Assembly: GCA_947073895.1 (NCBI GenBank)
Contig: CAMTNN010000043.1
Location: forward strand, 1 to 10,070
DNA length: 10,070 nt
Origin: an uncultured cyanobacterium
GTDB taxonomy: Bacteria > Cyanobacteriota > Vampirovibrionia > Gastranaerophilales > Gastranaerophilaceae
Reading direction: 5' to 3'
Shown here: one piece after another, positions 1 to 5,933 of the stretch
Numbering within the stretch: the first letter of the stretch is position 1
How the letters are laid out: each line of letters starts with the position of its first letter
The notes under the pieces: model-generated
The model's input: the letters and a program-made list of their open reading frames with translations, nothing else
Databases searched by the model: none
What the model was told of the DNA's origin: nothing
Translations under genes and position numbers: made by a program

Positions 1-61
1 TGATATTTTTCCCAAAAAATAGTAGAATAAACAAGTTATAAGTATATATTGAGAGGTTTTT

Positions 62-1387
62 ATGAAACTGTACATGCAAGTGCTTATTGCTCTTGGCTTA
101 GGACTTAAGAGAAACTGGCACATCTTTTTGGGACTTGTTCTCGGGGTTATCGCGGGAATTTTCCTACATCAATATCCACATCCTGTTGTGATGATGGCAT
201 TCACTTTTATCGGTCAATTATTTATCAGACTTATTCAGATGGTTGTGATTCCTCTTGTAATTTCAGCTATCGTTATCGGTATAACCAGTATCGGAGACAG
301 CAAGCAGCTCGGTAAACTCGGTACAAAAATGGTCTTCTATTACGCAATAATTACTGTAGTTGCAGTTATTATAGGTGCTGTGCTTGCGTTAGTATTCAAA
401 CCGGGTTTAGGCGCTGCCGCTTATATTAACTCCGATGTGGCAACAGGCATTCAAGCTCAGGTTGCAACAACAATCGAAGCTCAAAAAGGCAACTTGTTAA
501 ACATAATTCTTGGATTTATTCCTAAAAATCCTCTTGCATCAATAACTTCCGGTGATATGGTTCCTATTATTGTATTTGCAGTAATCTTCTCTGTAGCTTT
601 AGCAAGAGTTGGTGAAATCAACAGACCGTTTGTAAGCTTCTTCGAATCAGTATTCGCAGCTACAATGAAAATAACAGATTGGATTATGTGCTTCGCTGCT
701 CCAGGTGTATTTGCTCTAACAGCTGTAGCAGTATCTGCATTCGGTATCGATATCTTTATGAGTATTTCAAAATACCTCGGAGTTTTAGCACTTGGTTTCG
801 GTATCCAGTTATTTGTTGTATATCCTGTATTCTTAAAAATATTTTCAAAAGTTCCTGTGTGGATGTTATACGCAGCAATTGCAGAAGCAATGATGGTAGC
901 TTTCGGTACTGCAAGCTCATCAGCAACACTTCCTTTAACAATTGCTTGCTGTGAAAAACGCGGTATCTCTCATAAGGTTACAAGCTTTGTAATTCCTTTA
1001 GGCGCAACATTAAATATGGACGGAACAGCATTATTACAAGTCGTTGCGGTAATTTTCTTAGCACAAGCTTACGGCGTTGCATTAACTCCGTTTATAATCG
1101 TTCAAATTGCATTCTTAGCTATTATAGCATCCAGCACAAGTGCAGGAATCCCTGGAGCTGGTTTAATTACAATCGCTCTTGTTCTTAACGGTATGGGATT
1201 AAGTCCTGAACAACTTATTGCCGGATTTGCTTTCTTATTCGCAATCGAAAGAATTACAGATATGATGAGAACCCTTGTTAATGTAACATCAGACGCTGTT
1301 GTAGCAGCTGCTATCGCAGATAATGAAAACGAAATTAATTACGATTTATTAAATAATCCAAATGACTATAATGATGTAATTAACTAA
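62..1387 (+). CDS. Dicarboxylate/amino acid:cation symporter (DAACS/SLC1 family, GltP/DctA-like)
   Basis: This inner-membrane secondary transporter couples uptake of an acidic amino acid or C4-dicarboxylate to Na+ or H+. The 441-residue length is normal for the family. The whole signature set is visible: the serine-rich tip of hairpin HP1 (SSSATLP, residues 285-291), the TM7 cation motif NMDGT (318-322), hairpin HP2 (ASSTSAGIPGAG, about 356-367), and TM8 with D400, R403, N407 and D411. These line up with the substrate and sodium residues D394, R397, N401 and D405 of GltPh. An arginine at that TM8 position is typical of carriers for acidic substrates, so aspartate, glutamate or a dicarboxylate is more likely than a neutral amino acid; which one cannot be read here. 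The start is supported by an AGAGG ribosome binding site at 52-56, five bases upstream. The gene stands alone and ends at a strong terminator. The last 20 residues form a polar Asn/Asp-rich tail. Confidence 0.93.
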   Translation: MKLYMQVLIALGLGLKRNWHIFLGLVLGVIAGIFLHQYPHPVVMMAFTFIGQLFIRLIQMVVIPLVISAIVIGITSIGDSKQLGKLGTKMVFYYAIITVVAVIIGAVLALVFKPGLGAAAYINSDVATGIQAQVATTIEAQKGNLLNIILGFIPKNPLASITSGDMVPIIVFAVIFSVALARVGEINRPFVSFFESVFAATMKITDWIMCFAAPGVFALTAVAVSAFGIDIFMSISKYLGVLALGFGIQLFVVYPVFLKIFSKVPVWMLYAAIAEAMMVAFGTASSSATLPLTIACCEKRGISHKVTSFVIPLGATLNMDGTALLQVVAVIFLAQAYGVALTPFIIVQIAFLAIIASSTSAGIPGAGLITIALVLNGMGLSPEQLIAGFAFLFAIERITDMMRTLVNVTSDAVVAAAIADNENEINYDLLNNPNDYNDVIN

Positions 1388-1395
1388 AACAACAT

Positions 1396-1430
1396 AAAAA
1401 AGGGCGGCTCCGTTGGAGCCGCCCTTTTTT
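1396..1430. terminator. Strong bidirectional intrinsic terminator
   Basis: A GC-rich 10-bp stem (GGGCGGCTCC at 1402-1411 paired with GGAGCCGCCC at 1415-1424) has a three-base loop. It is preceded by six A and followed by six T, so it works as an intrinsic terminator on both strands. It ends the symporter transcript on plus and the orf203 transcript on minus. The orf203 stop codon (1432-1434) lies one base beyond the T run. Confidence 0.95.
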
Positions 1431-1431
1431 A

Positions 1432-2043
1432 TTACATAATTTCTGTTTCTATATCTTTTATTCCTAAAAAATCTTCTAAATCATATTCATGTTTGTCTTT
1501 TACTTTGTCAAAAGTATAAGTTTGGTTTTGTAATTTTAACCTGTTTTGTAAATCATAGCAATATCTTAGCGAATTACACTCCAAAAGCGAGACAGGAGCA
1601 TCGTAATTAAGTTTTCCCATACTCAATACATCAAGCCCGCCAATACCTTTTTTAATGCCTTCTTTGGCTTTTTCTATCGCTGCAAATAATAAACTAGTTT
1701 GAGATTGCTTTGACTCCCTTGGCATTATTATTTCATACCCGCATTCCGGTTTTGCTACTCCTGCAAGAATTTCACCATTCGTTATTGCTACCATAGAGCC
1801 TGCGCCGTCATTATTTAAAAATGCACTGAAAAATTCTTTAAAACGACGATTAAGCGAATAATTTTCTGAAATATTTCTTTCTGAATTCTTAAGTGTATGA
1901 TAACACCTCTTCATAAATTTTTCGTCTTCTTTACCTAGCAGAAAAACATCCACAATCTCATCTGCACCACCTTGTACAGCTCTGCGAACATTTAAAACTC
2001 TTTTAGCTTCAAAGTTAACATTACAATTATTTTGAATTTGCAT
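1432..2043 (-). CDS. Hypothetical protein orf203, possible degenerate GNAT-like fold
   Basis: This 203-residue soluble protein is not recognised with confidence. It has no signal peptide or membrane segment. The first residues, an MQIQ opening followed by a short NFEAK stretch at 10-14, resemble the opening of many uncharacterised proteins I associate with gut Melainabacteria; that is recognition, not a search result. Residues 18-33 (VRRAVQGGADEIVDVF) followed later by a strand-like MVAITNGEIL (84-93) and a helix-strand-helix stretch at about 117-170 faintly recall GNAT N-acetyltransferases. However, the acetyl-CoA binding Q/R-x-x-G-x-G/A loop is not visible, so any such relation would be a divergent one. 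The start is supported by AAAGG at 2054-2058, ten bases upstream. The gene is last in the gatC-pyrG-orf203 run, 70 bases after pyrG. Its ribosome binding site lies inside a long hairpin and there is no room for a promoter downstream of that hairpin. Confidence 0.75.
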   Translation of the reverse strand: MQIQNNCNVNFEAKRVLNVRRAVQGGADEIVDVFLLGKEDEKFMKRCYHTLKNSERNISENYSLNRRFKEFFSAFLNNDGAGSMVAITNGEILAGVAKPECGYEIIMPRESKQSQTSLLFAAIEKAKEGIKKGIGGLDVLSMGKLNYDAPVSLLECNSLRYCYDLQNRLKLQNQTYTFDKVKDKHEYDLEDFLGIKDIETEIM

Positions 2044-2048
2044 ATACT

Positions 2049-2097
2049 AAAAACCTTTCTTGATTGTTTATCACAAAACTACTCAAAAAAGGTTTTT
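2049..2097 (-). promoter_or_regulatory. Long hairpin between pyrG and orf203 covering the orf203 ribosome binding site
   Basis: On the minus-strand RNA a 15-bp stem forms between AAAAACCUUUUUUGA and UCAAGAAAGGUUUUU, with fourteen Watson-Crick pairs and one G-U. The loop is 19 bases and itself contains a possible GUUU/AAAC inner pairing. The hairpin starts 16 bases after the pyrG stop and its 3' arm ends in a U run, so it could act as a weak, AT-rich terminator of pyrG. The same arm holds the AAAGG ribosome binding site of orf203 and ends five bases before its ATG. If it forms in mRNA it would hide that site. Which role applies cannot be decided from sequence. Confidence 0.7.
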
Positions 2098-2113
2098 GTT
2101 ATATCCTTAATAT

Positions 2114-3718
2114 TTATTTACATTTTTTAACAGCAGCTGCAATCAAACCTTTGAATAAAGGATGTGGTCTGTTTGGTCTTGACTTAAATTCTGGATGGAA
2201 CTGACAAGCCACAAACCAATCCAAATTAGGAAGTTCCACAATCTCTGATAACATTCCGTCAGGTGACATGCCAGAGAATACAAGCCCTGCTTTTTTAAGC
2301 TGGTCAATATACTCAGTATTAACTTCATATCTGTGACGATGACGTTCAGAAATTTTTGTTGAGCCATAAACCTCATAAGCTTTTGTACCTTTTTTAAGAT
2401 GACAATCGTAAGCACCGAGTCTCATTGTTCCGCCATAACCCTTAACATTCTTCTGTTCAAGCATTAAATCGACTACAGGATAAGGACTGTTCTCATCAAA
2501 CTCAGTTGAATTAGCACCTTTTAGTCCTGCGACATTTCTTGCATATTCTGTTACAGCACATTGCATTCCAAGACAAATACCAAGGAACGGAAGATTATTT
2601 TCACGTGCGTATTTAATTACATTAAGCTTACCTTCTACCCCTCTTACACCAAAACCGCCAGGGATAATTACACCTTGAACATCCGCAAGCAGCTCTTTAC
2701 ATTTAGCCCCGTCAACACAATCTTCTGAATTAATCCATTTAATTTCAGTTTTTGCATTATGCTCATAACCCGCGTGTTTAATAGATTCTACAACAGAAAT
2801 ATAAGCATCGGATAACTTCGTATATTTTCCGGCAATCGCAATTTTAATTGTTTTATCAGGATGATTAATCCTCTCAACAAGGTTTCTCCAACCTTCTAAA
2901 TCAGCTTTCCTATCAGGTGTTTGAAGCAGTTTAAGCACAACTTCCGCAAACTTCTGCTCTTCCAAAGCAAGCGGAACCTCGTAAATACTCTTCATATCAC
3001 GACATTCCACAACAGCTTCTTTTGCTACAGAACAGAAAAGAGCAAGTTTGTCTTTTTCAGTCTTTGGAATAGGTTTTGACGTTCTGCACACAAGAATTTC
3101 AGGTTGCAAACCATAGCTTCTCATAACAGAAACACTGTGCTGTGACGGTTTTGTTTTCAATTCACCCGAAGTTGAAAGATAAGGAAGAAGCGTGCAATGG
3201 ATATTAATTGCATTCCCAATACCTGCTTCTGCCTTGAATTGACGAATTGATTCAATAAACGGCAAAGATTCAATATCACCGATTGTTCCGCCGATTTCAA
3301 TAATCTGAAAATCAGGTTTAAAATGTTTTTGAGCTTTTACAAGACGTGATTTGATTTCGTTTGTAATATGCGGAATAACTTGGACTGTTGCGCCCAAATA
3401 ATCACCCTTACGCTCTTTATGAATAACTGTTTGGTAAACACTTCCTGACGTAACGTTACTCAACTGTGAGAAATTGGTATCAATAAATCTTTCATAATGT
3501 CCCAAGTCCAAATCTGTCTCAGCCCCGTCATCGGTAACAAAAACTTCACCGTGCTGAAACGGGCTCATTGTCCCAGGGTCAACATTAATATAAGGGTCGA
3601 ATTTTTGAATAGCAACAGAAAAACCTCTCGCTCTTAAAAGTCTTCCAAGAGATGCACCAATAATCCCTTTACCTAATGAACTTACCACACCACCGGTTAT
3701 AAAAATAAATTTAGTCAT
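2114..3718 (-). CDS. pyrG: CTP synthase (glutamine-hydrolysing)
   Basis: This cytosolic enzyme catalyses the last step of de novo pyrimidine nucleotide synthesis, turning UTP, ATP and glutamine into CTP. The 534-residue length is normal. The N-terminal synthetase domain (about 1-270) shows the ATP loop [10 protein letters not shown] (9-18), the [11 protein letters not shown] segment (41-51), D71 and E141 in the Mg2+ region, and the UTP/CTP motif KTKPSQHSV (188-196). The C-terminal class I glutamine amidotransferase domain (about 290-534) has the oxyanion region PGGFGVRG (353-360), the nucleophile C382 in GICLGMQ, and the H508/E510 pair in FHPE. The start is fixed by a strong AAAGGAGT ribosome binding site at 3725-3732. 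It lies 50 bases after gatC. An intrinsic terminator sits in that gap directly before the ribosome binding site, so pyrG must be reached by read-through or antitermination. All catalytic residues are present. Confidence 0.98.
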   Translation of the reverse strand: MTKFIFITGGVVSSLGKGIIGASLGRLLRARGFSVAIQKFDPYINVDPGTMSPFQHGEVFVTDDGAETDLDLGHYERFIDTNFSQLSNVTSGSVYQTVIHKERKGDYLGATVQVIPHITNEIKSRLVKAQKHFKPDFQIIEIGGTIGDIESLPFIESIRQFKAEAGIGNAINIHCTLLPYLSTSGELKTKPSQHSVSVMRSYGLQPEILVCRTSKPIPKTEKDKLALFCSVAKEAVVECRDMKSIYEVPLALEEQKFAEVVLKLLQTPDRKADLEGWRNLVERINHPDKTIKIAIAGKYTKLSDAYISVVESIKHAGYEHNAKTEIKWINSEDCVDGAKCKELLADVQGVIIPGGFGVRGVEGKLNVIKYARENNLPFLGICLGMQCAVTEYARNVAGLKGANSTEFDENSPYPVVDLMLEQKNVKGYGGTMRLGAYDCHLKKGTKAYEVYGSTKISERHRHRYEVNTEYIDQLKKAGLVFSGMSPDGMLSEIVELPNLDWFVACQFHPEFKSRPNRPHPLFKGLIAAAVKKCK

Positions 3719-3736
3719 AGTTGGACTCCTTTAATT

Positions 3737-3759
3737 AAAAAAGAGGGCAAAAAGCCCTC
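3737..3759 (-). terminator. Intrinsic terminator or attenuator in the gatC-pyrG gap
   Basis: On the minus strand a 6-bp GC-rich stem (GAGGGC paired with GCCCTC, five-T loop) is followed directly by six T. This is a compact, convincing intrinsic terminator. It begins 9 bases past the gatC stop codon and its T run ends four bases before the pyrG ribosome binding site. No promoter fits between it and pyrG, so it is part of the pyrG leader as well as the end of gatC. Confidence 0.85.
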
Positions 3760-3768
3760 CTCAAACTC

Positions 3769-4050
3769 TTAGTTAATCTTAGGAACTCTAAAGAACCCAT
3801 CCTCTTCATACGGAGCATTCTTCATCAGTTCTTCTTTTGTTTGTTCATAATAAACTTCGTCTTCTCTCATAACGTTAACAAAATCAATTGCGTGTGCCAT
3901 CGGTTCAACATTCGAAGTATCAACTTCGTTCATTGCGTCAACATGTTTAAGAACATCACCCAACTGTTTTGTAAATTTTTCTTTTTCTTCTTCTGTTAAT
4001 TCTAAACGTGCAAGTTTTGCTACGTGTTCAACATCTTTTATTGTAATCAT
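3769..4050 (-). CDS. gatC: Asp-tRNA(Asn)/Glu-tRNA(Gln) amidotransferase subunit C
   Basis: GatC is the small subunit of the GatCAB complex, which amidates Glu-tRNA(Gln) and/or Asp-tRNA(Asn) to make correctly charged Gln-tRNA and Asn-tRNA. It wraps around GatA and steadies the GatA-GatB contact and has no catalytic site of its own. The 93-residue length and sequence are typical: an N-terminal helical pair opening ITIKDVEHVAKLARLEL (2-18), the VEPMAH turn (48-53) followed by N59 and MREDE (61-65), and the C-terminal NAPYEEDGFFRVPKI (78-92). Its presence implies indirect charging of at least one amide tRNA. gatA and gatB are not in this window, so the subunits are scattered. The ATG has GGAG at 4060-4063, nine bases upstream, and an extended -10 promoter 25 bases upstream. 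Confidence 0.96.
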   Translation of the reverse strand: MITIKDVEHVAKLARLELTEEEKEKFTKQLGDVLKHVDAMNEVDTSNVEPMAHAIDFVNVMREDEVYYEQTKEELMKNAPYEEDGFFRVPKIN

Positions 4051-4059
4051 AATTCTTTA

Positions 4060-4083
4060 CTCCAATATTTCATGATTATAACA
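4060..4083 (-). promoter_or_regulatory. Extended -10 promoter and ribosome binding site of gatC
   Basis: The minus strand reads TGTTATAAT at 4083-4075, a perfect -10 hexamer with the TGn extension. The -35 region is poor (best match TTACAA, 18 bases upstream), which is acceptable for an extended -10 promoter. The predicted start at about 4068 leaves an 18-base leader that includes GGAG at 4060-4063. Confidence 0.75.
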
Positions 4084-4095
4084 TAAAAAATATTT

Positions 4096-4110
4096 ATTTT
4101 GTAACAAAAT
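4096..4110. promoter_or_regulatory. 15-bp dyad between divergent promoters, candidate operator
   Basis: ATTTTGT-A-ACAAAAT is a perfect inverted repeat with 7-bp arms around one central base. It lies between the -10 boxes of the gatC promoter and the XRE gene promoter, over the -35 zone of both (about -28 to -42 and -46 to -32 from the predicted starts). Small XRE proteins usually bind short dyads near their own promoters, so autoregulation is a reasonable inference. AT-rich DNA can form such a dyad by chance. Confidence 0.45.
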
Positions 4111-4126
4111 TAGCTTGCAAATGTCA

Positions 4127-4135
4127 TGGTATAAT
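4127..4135 (+). promoter_or_regulatory. Extended -10 promoter of the XRE regulator pair
   Basis: TGGTATAAT is a perfect extended -10 element. No good -35 lies at 16-18 bases; TTGCAA at 4115-4120 is too close. Six bases after the hexamer comes the A of the ATG at 4142, so transcription is expected to start on or next to the start codon. A second, overlapping TATAAT at 4135-4140 would put the start at about 4147 instead. Confidence 0.7.
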
Positions 4136-4141
4136 ATAATA

Positions 4142-4414
4142 ATGCAAGTAGATTTAGGAAATAGTAATAAACTCATGTTGGCGATTGGTAAAATTGTGAA
4201 ACTGCACCGATTATCAACCGGAAAGTCAATTTATGCAATTTCTGCTGAATGTGGTTTAGCAAAGGCAACTTGGAGAGAAGTCGAAATTGCAGCTTGCAAA
4301 AATATCACACTGACAACTTTATGGAAAATTGCAGAAGGTCTGGAAATATCACCTGCACAAATTATTGAAGAAGTAAGAAACGAACTGGGCGAAGATTTTA
4401 CATTAATAGACTAA
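4142..4414 (+). CDS. Small XRE-family helix-turn-helix protein, first of a tandem pair
   Basis: This 90-residue DNA-binding protein is essentially one XRE (Cro/C1-type) domain. Residues 16-76 fit the five-helix fold: IGKIVKLHR (helix 1), SIYAISAECGLAKATWREVE across helices 2-3 with the recognition helix near AKATWREVE (40-48), then LTTLWKIAEGLEISPAQII. A short acidic tail follows (ELGEDFTLID). No effector or dimerisation domain is present, so the ligand, if any, is unknown. The start is uncertain. ATG 4142 fits the promoter as a leaderless start. ATG 4175, with AGGAA at 4156-4160, would still give an intact domain of 79 residues. The longer in-frame openings at TTG 4115 and ATG 4121 lie in or upstream of the -10 box and are unlikely. 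Autoregulation through the dyad at 4096-4110, with an effect on gatC-pyrG, is possible but inferred. Confidence 0.85.
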   Translation: MQVDLGNSNKLMLAIGKIVKLHRLSTGKSIYAISAECGLAKATWREVEIAACKNITLTTLWKIAEGLEISPAQIIEEVRNELGEDFTLID

Positions 4415-4419
4415 TATAT

Positions 4420-4677
4420 ATGAAACAGACTAACTTAAATCATCAAAATTTAAAAGAATTTGGTGATATAGTTCAAAAGATTCGAAAACAAAAATCAAGC
4501 TCCTTGAATAATATTGCATTTACCAGAGGTGGCGTTACATCCGCAACATTAAGCAGAATTGAAAATGGTTTAGTTGATTTTAAATTTTCAACATTATTAA
4601 AATTAGCACAGACCCTGGATATTACATTGGTTGAATTATTTGAAAATTATACATATTCAAATAATTATGAAGATTAA
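4420..4677 (+). CDS. Small XRE-family helix-turn-helix protein, second of a tandem pair
   Basis: This 85-residue protein is again little more than one XRE domain: FGDIVQKIRKQK (14-25), LNNIAFTRGG (29-38), a recognition helix around SATLSRIENG (41-50, the classic xLSRIExG motif), then FSTLLKLAQTLDITLVELF (56-74). It matches the upstream regulator in length and domain plan but is clearly diverged, so the two are an old duplication or two separately recruited genes. The ATG lies five bases after the upstream stop and no ribosome binding site is visible, so translation probably depends on coupling to the first gene. The stop at 4675-4677 is two bases from the mtaB stop on the other strand, with no terminator between them. 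The target and signal are unknown. Confidence 0.85.
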   Translation: MKQTNLNHQNLKEFGDIVQKIRKQKSSSLNNIAFTRGGVTSATLSRIENGLVDFKFSTLLKLAQTLDITLVELFENYTYSNNYED

Positions 4678-4679
4678 AA

Positions 4680-5912
4680 TCACAACATATTTTTTTGCAA
4701 AACTACTTTTTTCAAACTATTGAACTCACCATTATCTAAATGAATAGTCAAATAATTTCTTGTGACACCCTTATATCGGCCGTCTTTTCCAAGACGTTTC
4801 TCAATCAAAACTTCTTCTTCACGGCCTATATTTTCTTGTGTAAACTTCTCAAACTTTTCTGCCGAAATCTTTTTAATAATATCCGCACGCTCTTCCTTAA
4901 CTTTATCAGGCAAATGCCCGTCAAGTTTCTCCGCAATCGTACCTTTTCTTATTGAATAAGGGAATGTGTGGATTTGAGAAAGTCTTGATTTTTTAAGGTT
5001 CTCAACCGTAATCTCAAAATCTTCATCAGTTTCACCACAAAATCCTGCAATTATATCGCTTCCCAAAAACGGTTTTTCAAAACGAGATACAATATCTTCC
5101 ATCTGATCTAAGTAATACTCAACAGTATAATGACGATTCATACGCTTCAAAGTTCTGTTACACGCTGATTGCAAAGACAAATGAAAATGAGGACAGAATT
5201 TTTCACTCTGCTCAAGAAAATTCAAAAGTTCCGGAGTAATCTCATGCGGATTCAAAGACCCTAGCCTATAACGTGGAATAGATGTCTTTGTTTCAATTTC
5301 TTGAAGCAAAGGTAAAATATTTCTATCACCCCACAAACCAATATGAATACCGGTCAAAACAACTTCTTTATATCCTGAAGCAGAATAACGGTTAATTTCA
5401 TTAATAATAAACTCTTTATCTGCACTCCTTGATTTTCCGCGCCCGTAAGGAATAATACAATAAGAACATCTGTTATCACAACCATCTTGGATTTTAAGAC
5501 TTATGCGGGTTTTTGTTGTATCGTCAAGACAAACTTTATAAAAATCATTTGCCGTCATAAGATCTCTTACAACAAAAGTTTCTTCATCTTTTAAATGTTT
5601 TGCAATCTCAAACTTATCCTCATTCCCGTAAACATAATCTATAAACGGTTCTTCGAGCAGTTTTTCTTTTTCAATCTGAGCAATACAGCCTGTTAAAATC
5701 GTTTTCAAACCGAGTCCATGGGCATGACGGAGCAAATACATCGCCTCGTTATCACTCTTGTGAGTCACAGAACAGGAATTAAGAATATAAATTTCTGCTT
5801 CTTCAAGTTTTCTAACTTCTTCATAACCCGCCTCAACCAGTTTCTGTACAACAATTTGTCCCTCAAACTGATTTGATTTACAGCCCATTGATTTTAATAA
5901 AAACTTCTTCAT
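4680..5912 (-). CDS. mtaB: tRNA (N6-L-threonylcarbamoyladenosine(37)-C2)-methylthiotransferase
   Basis: This radical-SAM enzyme adds a methylthio group to t6A37, giving ms2t6A in tRNAs that read ANN codons and improving decoding accuracy. The 410 residues carry the three parts of the family. An N-terminal UPF0004 domain has auxiliary-cluster cysteines C11 (GCKSNQFEGQ), C47 (CSVTHKSD) and C76 (TGCIAQ). The radical-SAM domain has C145, C149 and C152 (GCDNRCSYC). A C-terminal TRAM domain covers about 360-405. The GCKSNQFE and GIHIGLWG (188-195) motifs point to MtaB rather than MiaB or RimO. The gene starts 19 bases after the stop of the large protein gene and is probably cotranscribed with it. 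No ribosome binding site is seen; a small hairpin ends one base before the ATG. The C-terminus is convergent with the XRE pair. Confidence 0.95.
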   Translation of the reverse strand: MKKFLLKSMGCKSNQFEGQIVVQKLVEAGYEEVRKLEEAEIYILNSCSVTHKSDNEAMYLLRHAHGLGLKTILTGCIAQIEKEKLLEEPFIDYVYGNEDKFEIAKHLKDEETFVVRDLMTANDFYKVCLDDTTKTRISLKIQDGCDNRCSYCIIPYGRGKSRSADKEFIINEINRYSASGYKEVVLTGIHIGLWGDRNILPLLQEIETKTSIPRYRLGSLNPHEITPELLNFLEQSEKFCPHFHLSLQSACNRTLKRMNRHYTVEYYLDQMEDIVSRFEKPFLGSDIIAGFCGETDEDFEITVENLKKSRLSQIHTFPYSIRKGTIAEKLDGHLPDKVKEERADIIKKISAEKFEKFTQENIGREEEVLIEKRLGKDGRYKGVTRNYLTIHLDNGEFNSLKKVVLQKNML

Positions 5913-5913
5913 A

Positions 5914-5933
5914 AGTTTATATTAACATAAACT
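5914..5933 (-). repeat. Small AT-rich inverted repeat in front of mtaB
   Basis: The minus strand carries AGTTTAT and ATAAACT as 7-bp arms around a six-base loop. It overlaps the stop codon of the large upstream gene and ends one base before the mtaB ATG. It has no T run, so it is not a terminator. It could limit mtaB initiation or be chance in AT-rich DNA. Confidence 0.45.

Noticed and set aside
1..61. Promoter for the symporter (TAGAAT at 23-28)
   Set aside because: The matching -35 would fall on or before the window edge and the region is AT-rich, so it cannot be judged; only the AGAGG ribosome binding site is clear.
2143..2415. 90-codon minus-strand frame inside pyrG
   Set aside because: It overlaps the conserved amidotransferase domain of pyrG in another frame and looks like a shadow.
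4115..4141. Upstream in-frame starts (TTG 4115, ATG 4121) for the first XRE gene
   Set aside because: They lie in or upstream of the TGGTATAAT promoter element, so they would not be in the transcript, and they add residues outside the XRE domain.
4142..4677. Remnant of a prophage or mobile element signalled by the XRE genes
   Set aside because: No integrase, transposase, terminal repeats or other phage genes are visible and the flanks are core genes.
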